A DNA stretch of 35,261 nt from Mollicutes bacterium (GCA_003568315.1 PWYL01000069.1:1-35261), one strand, 5' to 3'. Shown: positions 1 through 8,505, counted from the stretch's first letter. Program-made: numbers and translations. The notes: generated from the sequence alone by a model not told the origin.

Positions 1-1212
1 CGGGTCATAGAAGACCTACGCATCGAGGCTCTCTACGATGTCGAGGAATACATTTTGAGCTTTGAGACCCACACGGAGGAAGACCTCCCCGATGAGACGC
101 TCTTTTTCCAAGAACCCATCACACTCCCCGTGTTGGAAAAAGATGACCATCTTTTCATCGGATGGTATGCCGACAGCGAGTTCCGACATTTCTTCAATGA
201 GACGAGAATGCCGGCGGAGGATGTGACCCTCCATGCCCGTTGGATTTCTTTGACGGGTGAGAGCTATGAGCCCGTCGAGACGACCGAGGAGATGCTCGAG
301 AGGACCCTCGACGGTGTCGTGGGCATCCTGAACGAATGGCAGGACGGAGAGGACGCGGGCACGGCGAGCGGCAGTGCCTCCATATACAAACAAGACGGAA
401 ACAAGTATTATCTTGTCACGAACCACCACGTGATCGAGAACCACCAGAACCTCTCGATCTATTATGAGAAGAGCGGCAATCCCTATATCGTCGAAGACGA
501 AGACATCGAGGTGCTCGGAAGCTACGCCGAGGCCGACATCGCCGTCTTGCGCTTCGAAGCGTCACACGATTTCGAAGTGCTCTCCTTCGTTGATTCCTAC
601 AACCTCCGTATCGGCAACCGCATCTTCGCCCTCGGTCATCCCCAAGGTTTCGACTTTTACGGAAGCGCCACAACGGGCATCATCTCGAATCTCACCCGCT
701 ACATGACCCACGAAGACATCGACGCCCCCTTCATCCAGCATGATGCCGCCATCAACCCGGGAAACAGCGGCGGACCGATTGTCGATTCTCAAGGACGCAT
801 TGTGGGCATGAACACCTTGAAGAAGGTCGGCTCCGAGATTGAAGGGATGGGTTATGCGCTTCCTGCCAACACCATGGTGCGCATGATCGCCGACATCGAG
901 GAACAAGGCTATGTGGAAAGGGGCCGTGTCGGCATCGGTGTCACCCATCCTTCAGAATGCGCCGCCGACAAGGGTGTCTGCGTCACCGAAGTCTCCCCGG
1001 GGTCCACGGCTTCCGAGATGGGAATCGAAGAAGGCGATGTGATCAAAGGCTTCAAGACCAACGACATGACGGAAATGCTCGCGGTCAGGAACGTCGACGA
1101 ACTTTTGCAGTTCATCCTGAACACACGGGTCGGCGAAGAGATCGTCTTCCTCTACGAACGCGACGGTGTCATGGAAGAGACACCGCCGACACCACTGCAG
1201 GCGGCCGACTGA
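1..1212 (+). CDS. Trypsin-like (HtrA/DegP-type) serine protease with InlB-type repeat and PDZ domain, 5' partial
   Basis: The reading frame is open from base 1, so the start lies outside the window; 403 residues are visible. Residues about 15-81 resemble a Listeria-Bacteroides (InlB/Flg_new) repeat: a stretch ending in FIGWYAD...MPAEDVTLHARW. A chymotrypsin-fold protease follows with the full triad: His143 in TNHHVIENH, Asp179 in EADIAVLRF and Ser256 in NPGNSGGPIVD. A PDZ-like domain (GVCVTEVSPGSTASEMGIEEGDVI) occupies the C-terminus from about residue 310. The combination suggests an exported, surface-associated quality-control or processing protease; the signal or anchor must lie upstream. 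Typical HtrA proteins have an N-terminal membrane helix and no such repeat, so the architecture is somewhat unusual. Protease assignment is firm; substrate is unknown. Confidence 0.9.
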   Translation, partial: RVIEDLRIEALYDVEEYILSFETHTEEDLPDETLFFQEPITLPVLEKDDHLFIGWYADSEFRHFFNETRMPAEDVTLHARWISLTGESYEPVETTEEMLERTLDGVVGILNEWQDGEDAGTASGSASIYKQDGNKYYLVTNHHVIENHQNLSIYYEKSGNPYIVEDEDIEVLGSYAEADIAVLRFEASHDFEVLSFVDSYNLRIGNRIFALGHPQGFDFYGSATTGIISNLTRYMTHEDIDAPFIQHDAAINPGNSGGPIVDSQGRIVGMNTLKKVGSEIEGMGYALPANTMVRMIADIEEQGYVERGRVGIGVTHPSECAADKGVCVTEVSPGSTASEMGIEEGDVIKGFKTNDMTEMLAVRNVDELLQFILNTRVGEEIVFLYERDGVMEETPPTPLQAAD

Positions 1213-1252
1213 GTCGGACATGTCTCATGGCACCATTACCCGATCTCACAAA

Positions 1253-1285
1253 AAAAAGGTTTCGCTTTTTGAGCGGAACCTTTTT
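1253..1285. terminator. Bidirectional intrinsic terminator between protease and ispH
   Basis: Arms 1253-1266 (AAAAAGGTTTCGCT) and 1272-1285 (AGCGGAACCTTTTT) form a 14-bp stem with one G-U pair and a 5-nt loop. A-tract and T-tract flank it on both strands, so it can end both convergent genes. Confidence 0.85.
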
Positions 1286-1291
1286 GACGGT

Positions 1292-2215
1292 TCAACGGAA
1301 AAGGTTGTGTTTGCGCACCAGACTCTTCGTTTCATGCGTGGCGGGATCCGCGGTGTCGAAATTCTCGAGGAAGCGGACGACTTCCTTCGTGAGCTGGCTC
1401 GGCGTGCTCGCACCGCTTGTGACGGAGACCTTCCCGAGTTCTTTCAAGTGTTCTACGGAAAGATCCTCGACGCTTTCGACGAGGCTTGCGGGGATTCTCG
1501 CTTTGCGTGCCGTCTCGACGAGTTTCTTTGAGTTGTTCGAGCGTCTGTCTCCGACCACGAAACAATGATCGACCGCCGGCTGGTTCTTCACGGCTTCTTG
1601 GCGGCTTCTGGTCGCGTCACAAATCTCGTCGATGATTTTCAAATGCGGGAAACGCGCTCGCGCCCTTTCGCCGAGATGATAGATGTCATAGAGGCTCATC
1701 GTCGTCTGGTTGGTGAGGGCGATGCGTCCGTTTCCGATGTCGAGTGCTTCGATGTCCTCTTCGCTTTCGATGACGTGCACGCCGTCACCGTAGCTTTTCA
1801 CCGTTTCACTCTCGGGATGGTCCGGTTTGCCGACGAAGAGGACGTCATAGCCTTCTTCGAGATGCCGCTTGACGGCGTTTTGGCTCTTTTTGACGTCCTT
1901 GCAGGTCGTATCGATGATGGAAAGGCCTTTCTTTTCGGCCTTCTCATAGACGGCATCCGCCACACCGTGGGCGGTGAAGACGACGGTTCCCCCGTCAATC
2001 TCATCGAGGAGTTCCAGACGGGTCTTTCCTTCGTCGTTGAGCGTCTTCAGACCCAGATCCTCGAAATCACGGACGATCTTCTCATTGTGCACGACCAATC
2101 CGAGCACATGCACGGGGCGCGGGATGGAGGGGTCCTTGGCGATCTTTTGCATCTCTTTCACGGCATCCACCACGCCGCGACAATACCCCCTGGGGGAGAG
2201 GGTGACGACCTCCAT
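1292..2215 (-). CDS. ispH: 4-hydroxy-3-methylbut-2-enyl diphosphate reductase (IspH/LytB)
   Basis: This enzyme carries out the last step of the MEP isoprenoid pathway, reducing HMBPP to IPP and DMAPP with an iron-sulfur cluster in the cytosol. All three cluster cysteines are visible: Cys12 (RGYCRGV), Cys105 (DTTCKDV) and Cys199 (EICDATRSRQ). The substrate-site residues His43, His83, His133 and Glu135 (DHPESE), the Thr-Thr pair in NQTTMS and the SNNS motif are also present. At 307 residues it has the usual family length. The ATG is preceded by GGAGGA at a good distance. It is transcribed divergently from the helicase gene; ispH, cshB and nfo are also close together in Bacillus subtilis, which supports a Bacillota-type ancestry. 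Other MEP genes are not in this window. Confidence 0.96.
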   Translation of the reverse strand: MEVVTLSPRGYCRGVVDAVKEMQKIAKDPSIPRPVHVLGLVVHNEKIVRDFEDLGLKTLNDEGKTRLELLDEIDGGTVVFTAHGVADAVYEKAEKKGLSIIDTTCKDVKKSQNAVKRHLEEGYDVLFVGKPDHPESETVKSYGDGVHVIESEEDIEALDIGNGRIALTNQTTMSLYDIYHLGERARARFPHLKIIDEICDATRSRQEAVKNQPAVDHCFVVGDRRSNNSKKLVETARKARIPASLVESVEDLSVEHLKELGKVSVTSGASTPSQLTKEVVRFLENFDTADPATHETKSLVRKHNLFR

Positions 2216-2263
2216 GGGCCTTCCTCCTTTGTCGTTTCATTAGATTTGCGACTCTCGTTGTAG

Positions 2264-2269
2264 TATAAT
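2264..2269 (+). promoter_or_regulatory. Putative -10 box for the helicase-nfo operon
   Basis: A consensus TATAAT lies 25 bases upstream of the helicase ATG; the -35 is weak (TTAGAT, 18 bases upstream). An inverted TATAAT (2273-2278 on the minus strand) may serve ispH. The intergenic region is the only place for the divergent promoters. Confidence 0.5.
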
Positions 2270-2294
2270 CACATTATAGAAAGGGGCGAGAAAA

Positions 2295-3527
2295 ATGCGG
2301 TTCAAAAAACCCTATCTCTATAATGCCCTAGAAGGCTTGAATTTTCAATCCTTCACCGAAATCCAGCAAAAAGTCATCCCCGACGCCTTGAAAGGCCGCG
2401 ACATCATCGGTGTGAGCGAGACCGGGAGCGGGAAGACCCACGCCTATCTCCTCCCGCTTTTCGACCGTCTCGACGAGGAGAAAAAGCGGATCCAGACCCT
2501 CATCCTCTCCCCGACCCGCGAACTCGCCGAGCAGATACTCGCTTTCGCGCGTGCCATCGCCGGCTACAATCCGAAAAAGCCGGACATCCGCATCTATACC
2601 GGCGGCAGGGACCGGGCGAAAGAAATCGAACGCTTGCACAAGAGCCAGCCCCAGATTGCCATCGGCACCCCCGGGAAGGTCTTCGACCTCGCCTTGAAGG
2701 AGAACGTGCTCAAAATCCACACGGCGGACACCCTCGTCATCGACGAGGCCGACATGTCCCTGGAAGCGGGCTTCCTCAAAGAGATGGAAGCCATCGCCGC
2801 CACCTGCGGGGAAAAAGCGCAACTCATGGTGTTCAGCGCCACCTTCCCCGACAACCTCGGGACTTTCATCAAGAAGAGCATGCACCAGCCCCTAGAGGTC
2901 GTGCTCGGAAGAAGACGCCTCGCGAAACTCCCCATCCGCCACCGGTTCGTGAAAATCGCGGCCGCCGAAAGGATGGTGATGCTCGAAAAGGTGATCGATG
3001 CCATCAATCCCTATCTCGCGATGATCTTCGCCAACACCACCACCGAGGTCGACAACATCGCGAGGAGGCTCAAGGAAAAGGATCTCGACGTCACCCGCCT
3101 CCATGGGAACATGTCCGCGCGTGAACGGAAGCAGGCCGTCCGCGACATCCATAGTCTCAATGTCCAATACATCGTCGCCAGCGACATGGCGAGCCGCGGC
3201 ATCGACATCGAGGGTGTGAGCCACATCGTGAATCATGCCTTCCCCGCCGACATGACCTTCTACATCCATCGCGTGGGCCGCACCGCCCGCATGGGGATGG
3301 ATGGGGACGCGATCACACTCTATGATCCCGAACGTGACGAGAAAGCGTTCACCTTCTTGAAGAAGGAAGGGGTGGAGCCCGTCTATGCCGTGATCGAGGC
3401 CGGCCGGCTCGTCTCGAAGGAGAAGAGACCGAAAAAGAGCGTGTCCGATTCCGAACGGACATCCAAGGCCAGACCGGCCTACAAGAAGAAATACCGCAAG
3501 AACGTGCGAAGAAAGAGGGACGGATGA
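2295..3527 (+). CDS. cshB: DEAD-box RNA helicase, CshB-like
   Basis: ATP-dependent RNA helicase of superfamily 2, probably acting in RNA remodelling or decay. The motifs are in order: Q motif (FQSFTEIQQ, about 17-25), Walker A with SETGSGKT (41-48), PTRELAEQ (73-80), TPGK (125-128), DEAD (150-153), SAT (181-183), MASRGIDI (298-305) and HRVGRTARMG (325-334). The last 40 residues are strongly basic (KKKYRKNVRRKRDG), as expected for an RNA-binding tail. Start ATG follows AAAGGGG. It is directly joined to nfo, the same pairing as cshB (yqfR) and nfo (yqfS) in B. subtilis; the CshB name rests on that gene order and on length, so it is less certain than the helicase call. Confidence 0.93.
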   Translation: MRFKKPYLYNALEGLNFQSFTEIQQKVIPDALKGRDIIGVSETGSGKTHAYLLPLFDRLDEEKKRIQTLILSPTRELAEQILAFARAIAGYNPKKPDIRIYTGGRDRAKEIERLHKSQPQIAIGTPGKVFDLALKENVLKIHTADTLVIDEADMSLEAGFLKEMEAIAATCGEKAQLMVFSATFPDNLGTFIKKSMHQPLEVVLGRRRLAKLPIRHRFVKIAAAERMVMLEKVIDAINPYLAMIFANTTTEVDNIARRLKEKDLDVTRLHGNMSARERKQAVRDIHSLNVQYIVASDMASRGIDIEGVSHIVNHAFPADMTFYIHRVGRTARMGMDGDAITLYDPERDEKAFTFLKKEGVEPVYAVIEAGRLVSKEKRPKKSVSDSERTSKARPAYKKKYRKNVRRKRDG

Positions 3528-4457
3528 ATGTTGAAGCTTGGCAGCCATGTCTCCATGAAAGGCGATGACATGCTCTTGGGAAGCGTCGAGGAGGCGCTTC
3601 ACTATGGCGCGAACGCCTTCATGGTCTATACGGGAGCCCCCCAGAACACGAAAAGGAAACCGATCGACAGACTGCGGATTGACGAAGCCCACGCCCGCTT
3701 GCAAGAAGCGGGCATCGCCAAGGCGGACGTCGTCATCCACGCCCCCTATATCATCAACCTCGCGAATGCCGACGAAAAAAAGCGCGCTTTCGCCGTGGAG
3801 TTCCTCATCGAGGAAGTGAAAAGGAGTGACGCCATCGGTGCGAAAGACATCGTCTTGCATCCGGGGAACCATCTGCAAGACTCCTTGGAGAAGGCGGTGG
3901 AACGGATTGCGCAAAGCCTCGATGAAGTCCTTGCGGCGACGAGGGGGCAATCTGTCCGGATCGCCCTCGAGACGATGAGCGGCAAGGGCACCGAAGTGGG
4001 GCGGCGTTTCGAGGAACTCGCCGCCATCATCGCAAAAACCCGCCAAGCGGATCGTCTGAGCGTCTGTTTCGACACTTGCCACGTCCATGATGCGGGTTAT
4101 GACGTGAAAGACGATTTTTCCGGCGTCATGCGCGAATTCGACCGGGTGATAGGTCGTGAAAGGCTCGCGGTCTTTCATGTCAACGACTCCAAGAACCCCC
4201 GCGGCGCCAACAAGGACCGCCACGAGAATGTGGGACGCGGCCACATCGGCTTTGAAGCGCTAGCCTCGATCGTGCATGATGAGGATTATGAAGACATCCC
4301 GAAGATTCTCGAGACCCCCTATGTCACCGCCGATGCGAATGCGAAGAAACGCGTGTTCCCTCCCTACAAAGAAGAGATCGCCATGTTGAAAGAAAGGCGG
4401 TTCGACCCCGCGTTTCTCGACAGGATCCGCAAGAATCCCTCCCGAAGGAAAGGGTGA
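3528..4457 (+). CDS. nfo: Endonuclease IV (AP endonuclease)
   Basis: Cleaves DNA 5' to abasic sites in base excision repair through a trinuclear zinc centre. All nine zinc ligands known from the E. coli enzyme have clear counterparts: His71, His111, Glu148, Asp182, His185, His217, Asp230, His232 and Glu262. They lie in the motifs [64 protein letters not shown] and ILETPY. The length of 309 residues is normal for a Gram-positive Nfo. The ATG immediately follows the helicase stop, with AGAGGGA as ribosome binding site inside the helicase end, so the two genes are probably translationally coupled. Confidence 0.97.
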   Translation: MLKLGSHVSMKGDDMLLGSVEEALHYGANAFMVYTGAPQNTKRKPIDRLRIDEAHARLQEAGIAKADVVIHAPYIINLANADEKKRAFAVEFLIEEVKRSDAIGAKDIVLHPGNHLQDSLEKAVERIAQSLDEVLAATRGQSVRIALETMSGKGTEVGRRFEELAAIIAKTRQADRLSVCFDTCHVHDAGYDVKDDFSGVMREFDRVIGRERLAVFHVNDSKNPRGANKDRHENVGRGHIGFEALASIVHDEDYEDIPKILETPYVTADANAKKRVFPPYKEEIAMLKERRFDPAFLDRIRKNPSRRKG

Positions 4458-4461
4458 CCAC

Positions 4462-5247
4462 ATGCGATTGCAGACCGCCGTCGGCGACATCCACTATGAG
4501 GAATGGGGAAAGAATAACGGCCCGGCCGTCATTTTCAGCCACGGCCGCTCGCATGACCACAGGACTTTCGCCCATCAGGCCGAACATTTCCAAAAGACCC
4601 ACCGGGTGATCCTTTGGGACCTTCCCGACCACGGCAAGACGACCGTCCGCCCCTTCACTTTCGCGAAAGCGGCCGCAGCCATGGAAACACTCCTCGATCA
4701 TCTTTCCATCGAACGCGCTGTGCATGTGGGGGTCTCTTTGGGCGGTTTCTTGGGCCAATACACGGCCATCCACAAGCCGGAAAGAATCGCGGCGCTCGTG
4801 GATATCGCCTCGATGCCGATCTATGGCTCGCTTTCAAAACGACGGGCGAAGATCGCCGCTTTCTTCATGCGCATCACCGCCCCCTTGTTTCCGAACCGTT
4901 TCTTCGCCTGGGCCGCGGCGAAAAAGATGGCCTACGGAGGCGAAGTGGAGCTGTATGTGAAACGGCAATCCCTCGAATTCGGAAAGAAGAGACTCCTGCA
5001 GACGAATCTCGAACTGATGCGGGAACTCTCCCGCAAGCATCCGCACGATATCGACAAGAAGACGATCATCATCCACGGCGAAAAAGACGGGAAGGTCTTG
5101 ATCAAGAAGAGCCGGAAATGGGCGGAAAGCAAGCATGTCGTCGCCCATGTCCTCATCGAGGATGCCGGGCATCTTTGCCACCAGCAACGGCCCGCTTCCG
5201 TGAACGGGGTGCTTGGCGAATTCCTCGCTTCGCTCGAGAACGCATGA
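4462..5247 (+). CDS. Alpha/beta-hydrolase fold protein
   Basis: A 261-residue hydrolase of the alpha/beta fold with a complete triad: nucleophile Ser92 in GVSLGG, acid Asp209 in IHGEKDGKV and His237 in DAGHLCH. The oxyanion-hole region is FSHGRSHDHRTF (25-36). The WDLPDHGKT sequence is typical of the epoxide hydrolase/lactonase-like branch, but the substrate cannot be read from the sequence. No signal peptide is present, so it is cytosolic. It starts four bases after nfo and probably ends the helicase-nfo operon, because a new promoter and a structured leader follow. Family certain, function unknown. Confidence 0.9.
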   Translation: MRLQTAVGDIHYEEWGKNNGPAVIFSHGRSHDHRTFAHQAEHFQKTHRVILWDLPDHGKTTVRPFTFAKAAAAMETLLDHLSIERAVHVGVSLGGFLGQYTAIHKPERIAALVDIASMPIYGSLSKRRAKIAAFFMRITAPLFPNRFFAWAAAKKMAYGGEVELYVKRQSLEFGKKRLLQTNLELMRELSRKHPHDIDKKTIIIHGEKDGKVLIKKSRKWAESKHVVAHVLIEDAGHLCHQQRPASVNGVLGEFLASLENA

Positions 5248-5291
5248 CGCATTTTGGTTTCATGGATATTCCCCTTTCGATGTTGTTGTGA

Positions 5292-5297
5292 TACAAT
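5292..5297 (+). promoter_or_regulatory. Extended -10 promoter for queG leader
   Basis: TGA directly precedes TACAAT, giving an extended -10; no good -35 is visible. Transcription would start near 5304, just before the structured leader. Confidence 0.5.
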
Positions 5298-5307
5298 GAG
5301 ATCAGAA

Positions 5308-5428
5308 GGATGCTTGTAACAAAGACCCTAAAGGATCTTGCCCCGGAGAATGACGCTTCCGAGCGAAAAACAGCCTCCGGGCTGTCACGATAAAATTGGT
5401 GAGATGCTTCAGGCATCCACCAATTTTT
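5308..5428 (+). promoter_or_regulatory. Structured leader of queG: possible riboswitch or attenuator, class not recognised
   Basis: A possible three-way junction is closed by a 9-bp P1, 5308-5316 (GGATGCTTG) with 5410-5418 (CAGGCATCC). It holds a P2 hairpin (5320-5340, loop TAAA between CC and GG) and a P3 of CCCGGAG (5342-5348) with CTCCGGG (5375-5381), inside which CGCT-TCCG-AGCG (5354-5365) forms a small hairpin followed by an A-rich strand. The 3' strand of P1 is also the right arm of an intrinsic terminator (5392-5428), so P1 and the terminator exclude each other. I compared it by eye with preQ1, cobalamin, SAM, THF, ykkC and GEMM consensus elements and found no match. Confidence 0.6.
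5392..5428 (+). terminator. Intrinsic terminator in the queG leader
   Basis: Stem arms are 5392-5407 and 5413-5427 with one bulged A (5402) and a 5-nt loop; the run of five T ends at 5428. It sits only 18 bases before the queG start, so it must be conditional or leaky. Confidence 0.75.
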
Positions 5429-5446
5429 GTATGAGGAGGATGGCTT

Positions 5447-6406
5447 TTGCGCGAAAAACGGCTAAAAAAAGCATTTTTGGAACATTTCGACGATTTCAAG
5501 GCCGTCTCCGTTACCGCCTACAAGACGGCCCTTCATGACAGACAAGCGGGCCAAGAGATCGATTTGTCCCCGCTTGAAGATTTTTCGACGATTGTCGTTC
5601 TCGCACTCTCGTATCCGAAGGAGCGTCCCGCTTTCTGCGGTGAAGGATACGGCTATATCAGCCGTTACGCCCACGGGAGGGACTATCATCTCGTGGCGCG
5701 GGAGAAACTCTCCCGGCTGGAGGAGATCTGCGCGAAAGAAGGCATCAAGGCCAAGGGCGCCGTGGATGTGAACCCCTTGGACGAGCGTCTCGCGGCGAGT
5801 GTGGCGGGACTCGGATATCTCGGCCACAACCGGTTTCTGATCCACCCGGTCTTCGGCACGCATCTTTATCTCGCGACCCTCCTTTTGGACATCCCCTTCT
5901 CGACAAAGTCTCACGCGCAGGATTCTTGCGGTGACTGCACCGCCTGCATCGAAGCCTGTCCGCTAAAGGCGCTCGGAAAAGGGACCTATCACGTGAAGGA
6001 CTGCCTCTCCCACCTCACCCAGTGCAAAGAGCCCATACCCCTGGAAAAGGGCAAGGCTTTCCGGAAATTTCTCTTCGGCTGCGACATCTGTCAAGAGGTC
6101 TGTCCGCAAAACGAAAACATCCGTCCCGTGGAACGAAACGTCTTCCAAAGCGATAAGAACGCCCAGCTTCCCCTTATGGACATATTGGGAAGATCTGTCG
6201 GAAGCATCAACCGCGAATACGCGGAATACGCCTTCGCCTGGCGCGGCGGTCTCATCTTGAAAAGAAACGCCGCGTTGCTTCTTTATGGGCAAGGACTCAC
6301 CGACGCCTCCTTCGAGATCCAAGAGGCCTATGAAAAACACAAGGACGTATCCTGGTTCGAAGAGACTGTGCGAAACGTGATGCGGGCCTTGAAAGAAGAC
6401 CATTGA
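5447..6406 (+). CDS. queG: Epoxyqueuosine reductase QueG
   Basis: Catalyses the last step of queuosine synthesis in tRNA, reducing epoxyqueuosine to queuosine with cobalamin and two 4Fe-4S clusters. The ferredoxin-type motifs are CGDCTACIEACP (Cys161, 164, 167, 171) and CDICQEVCP (Cys212, 215, 219), with Cys193 between them. The VDVNPLDER stretch (106-114) carries the expected catalytic Asp, and AWRGG (264-268) is a family hallmark, followed by the short helical C-terminal region. The start is TTG, because GAGGAGGA ends six bases before it; the ATG at 5440 is in another frame. At 319 residues it is slightly shorter than E. coli QueG. It has its own promoter and a leader with a terminator, suggesting regulation. 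Confidence 0.94.
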   Translation: MREKRLKKAFLEHFDDFKAVSVTAYKTALHDRQAGQEIDLSPLEDFSTIVVLALSYPKERPAFCGEGYGYISRYAHGRDYHLVAREKLSRLEEICAKEGIKAKGAVDVNPLDERLAASVAGLGYLGHNRFLIHPVFGTHLYLATLLLDIPFSTKSHAQDSCGDCTACIEACPLKALGKGTYHVKDCLSHLTQCKEPIPLEKGKAFRKFLFGCDICQEVCPQNENIRPVERNVFQSDKNAQLPLMDILGRSVGSINREYAEYAFAWRGGLILKRNAALLLYGQGLTDASFEIQEAYEKHKDVSWFEETVRNVMRALKEDH

Positions 6407-6432
6407 ACCCACCTTGCGAAAGGAGGCTTTCC

Positions 6433-6969
6433 ATGAAAAAGAAGACGATCGTCACTGTCCAAAGCTACAAGCACGACGGCAGCCTCCATCGCGTCTGGAA
6501 GAAGAACTGGCTCGTGGAAGCGAAGGAAAGCCGCATCATCCTCTTCAATCCGCGGAGCCGCGTCATCGAGGGAGACGGTCGTTATTGGCGGCCCCGGGAG
6601 GATTCCCTCCATTTCTTCTACAAGGACCGCTGGTTCAACATCATGGCGATGTTCAGGAAAGCGGGCGTCTATTATTACGCCAACATCGCTTCCCCTGTCC
6701 TTTGGGATGACGAAGCCTTGAAATATGTCGATTACGACCTCGATGTCAAGGTCTTCCCCGACGGCACCTACAAGGTGCTCGACATGCAGGAGTATGAACG
6801 GCATGAGAAGCGGATGGAATATCCCGAAGAACTCACCGTGATTCTCGAGAAAGAACTCGAAACCTTGAAAACAATGGTTGAAAACCGCGAGGGCCCTTTC
6901 CGGAAGGGTCTTTGCGAAACATACTACGAAAGACTGAAAGAGGGATCGCATGAAGGATCAAAGAATTGA
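6433..6969 (+). CDS. DUF402 protein, nucleoside di/triphosphate phosphatase-like
   Basis: A 178-residue protein of the DUF402 family, which includes staphylococcal Ntdp, a metal-dependent nucleoside tri/diphosphatase of similar length. Recognisable family features are the N-terminal beta strand region (VTVQSYKHDGSLHRVWKKNWL), RPREDSLHFFYKDRWFNIMAMF, YYYANIASP and the acidic DYDLDVKVFPDG followed by EYERHEKRMEYP. The ATG at 6433 has an ideal AAAGGAGG upstream; an in-frame TTG at 6403 lacks one. The gene follows queG by 26 bases and its end overlaps the next gene by 20 bases, so these are co-transcribed. Enzymatic activity is inferred from the family only. Confidence 0.85.
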   Translation: MKKKTIVTVQSYKHDGSLHRVWKKNWLVEAKESRIILFNPRSRVIEGDGRYWRPREDSLHFFYKDRWFNIMAMFRKAGVYYYANIASPVLWDDEALKYVDYDLDVKVFPDGTYKVLDMQEYERHEKRMEYPEELTVILEKELETLKTMVENREGPFRKGLCETYYERLKEGSHEGSKN

Positions 6970-8098
6970 GAGACTCGCCAAGAACCTGCTCGAAGTCTCG
7001 ACGAAAACCCATAAAGACGATACCGTCGTCATCCGGGGCGGCATCGATGCCAAACCGCTCATTTTGGAACTGGTCAAACACACGCACGCTTTGGGAGCCC
7101 ATCCCCATGTCTTCCTCGGTGACGAAGACATCCGGAGGGAAATCCTGAAAGCGGCGAAGGAACCCTACATGGCCACCGCTTTCGCGTGGACGAAAGCGCA
7201 ATACGAAAAGATGGACGTGTTCATCTCCATCATGACGGGCATGAACGATTACGCCACCGTGGATGTGCCGAGAGACATCAAGACCGCTCTCGGCAGGAAG
7301 ATGCAGCCCCTGCATGATGTGATCGAGAAGAAACGCTGGGTCGCCTTGATGTGGCCCACCCCCTCACAGGCGCAAAAGGCGCGGATGGCGAACGAGCCCT
7401 TCTTCGACCATGTCGTCGATGTCTCGACGGTGGACTATGGGAAGATGAAGAAAGCGCTAGAACCATTGAAAAAACTCATGGAGGCGACCGACAAGGTCCG
7501 CATCAAAGGACCGGGAACGGATCTTTCCTTTTCCATCAAGGATATTCCCGTCGTAGTCTGCGCCGGCGAGAACAACATCCCCGACGGCGAAATCTTCACC
7601 GCGCCCGTGAAAGAGAGCGTGGAGGGGACGATCACCTTCAACACCGAGAGTCCCTACATGGGGGATGTGTTCAAGAACGTGCGCCTCACCTTCGCGAAGG
7701 GCCGCATTGTCGATGCGTCGCATGAAGGCGACCAAGAAGCTCTTGAGGCCATCCTCGACACCGACGAGGGGGCCCGCCGCGTCGGCGAGTTCGCCCTCGG
7801 TGTGAATCCCCGCATCGAGACTCCCATGGGCAACATCCTCTTCGACGAGAAAATCCAGGGCAGCCTCCACTTCACCCCGGGCATGGCCTATTCGGACGCC
7901 GACAACGGCAACCGTTCGGCCGTCCATTGGGACCTCGTCCTCATCCAGCGCGCCGAATACGGTGGTGGCGAGATTCTTTTCGATGACACGCTCATCCGCA
8001 AGGACGGCCTCTTCGTCAAAGAGGAACTGAAACCTTTGAACCCCGAAAATCTTGATACCCGAAAGGGGAGAAAAATCCATGGAAGTGCGCAGGATTGA
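6950..8098 (+). CDS. M29 family aminopeptidase (AmpS/PepS-type), copy 1
   Basis: A 382-residue member of the M29 thermophilic metallo-aminopeptidase family, which removes N-terminal residues from peptides using a dinuclear metal site. Probable ligands are Glu214 (DGEIFTAP), Glu280 (EGARRVGEFALG), His307 (SLHFTPGMAYSD), His326 and Asp328 (AVHWDLVLI). The 66-residue spacing between the two Glu matches the family. No signal peptide is seen, so it acts in the cytosol, probably in peptide turnover. Ribosome binding site AGAGGGAT lies within the preceding gene. A second, diverged copy follows after a GNAT gene (8545-9786). Confidence 0.93.
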   Translation: MKDQRIERLAKNLLEVSTKTHKDDTVVIRGGIDAKPLILELVKHTHALGAHPHVFLGDEDIRREILKAAKEPYMATAFAWTKAQYEKMDVFISIMTGMNDYATVDVPRDIKTALGRKMQPLHDVIEKKRWVALMWPTPSQAQKARMANEPFFDHVVDVSTVDYGKMKKALEPLKKLMEATDKVRIKGPGTDLSFSIKDIPVVVCAGENNIPDGEIFTAPVKESVEGTITFNTESPYMGDVFKNVRLTFAKGRIVDASHEGDQEALEAILDTDEGARRVGEFALGVNPRIETPMGNILFDEKIQGSLHFTPGMAYSDADNGNRSAVHWDLVLIQRAEYGGGEILFDDTLIRKDGLFVKEELKPLNPENLDTRKGRKIHGSAQD

Positions 8099-8486
8099 CG
8101 CTTCCGACACGGAACTCTTCAAGCCGCTCTACCGGTCGGTGGGCTGGTCGGTCTATCTGAAAGACGACAAGGCGTTCCGCAAGATGTTTGCGAATTCCTT
8201 GTCCGTCTTCGGTGCGTTCTTGGATGGCGAACTCGTCGGCATCGCCCGCTCAGTCGGCGATGATGCCCACATCCTCTACATCCAAGACATCATCGTGCTG
8301 CCCGGTTATCAAAGGAAGGGCATCGGCTCGCGCCTCCTTTCCGCCGTCGTCAACCACCACAACCACGTGCGGCAGAAAGTGCTCTTGACCGACAGGACCG
8401 ACCAACGCGCCCGCGCCTTCTACAAGGCGCAAGGTTTCAAAGAGACCGAAGAGAAGGACCTCGCCTGTTTTGTACGTTTCGACTGA
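8079..8486 (+). CDS. GNAT family N-acetyltransferase
   Basis: A 135-residue protein with the GNAT fold. The acetyl-CoA pyrophosphate-binding loop is VLPGYQRKGIGSRLL, preceded by the beta-strand motif LYIQDIIV, and followed by DRTDQRARAFYKAQGF, the typical C-terminal element. The substrate is not predictable. The ATG at 8079 is preceded by AAAGGGGAG and overlaps the aminopeptidase gene by 20 bases, so it is translationally coupled to it; the overlap suggests a related role, perhaps in peptide or amino-acid metabolism (inference). Confidence 0.9.
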   Translation: MEVRRIDASDTELFKPLYRSVGWSVYLKDDKAFRKMFANSLSVFGAFLDGELVGIARSVGDDAHILYIQDIIVLPGYQRKGIGSRLLSAVVNHHNHVRQKVLLTDRTDQRARAFYKAQGFKETEEKDLACFVRFD

Positions 8487-8499
8487 GCGGCATCTGTGT

Positions 8500-8505
8500 T
8501 AGAAT
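8500..8505 (+). promoter_or_regulatory. Putative extended -10 promoter before second M29 gene
   Basis: TGT precedes TAGAAT, an extended -10 arrangement; the -35 is poor (TTTCGA). It lies about 40 bases before the GTG start. Confidence 0.4.

Noticed and set aside
5308-5428. queG leader as a preQ1, cobalamin or T-box element
   Set aside because: The known core motifs (for preQ1-I the C-rich loop with A-rich tail pseudoknot, the B12 box, or the T-box TGGNACCGCG) are not present.
5440-5538. Short frame starting with ATG at 5440 just before queG
   Set aside because: It overlaps the queG start in another frame; the GAGGAGGA serves the TTG of queG, whose protein is conserved from there.
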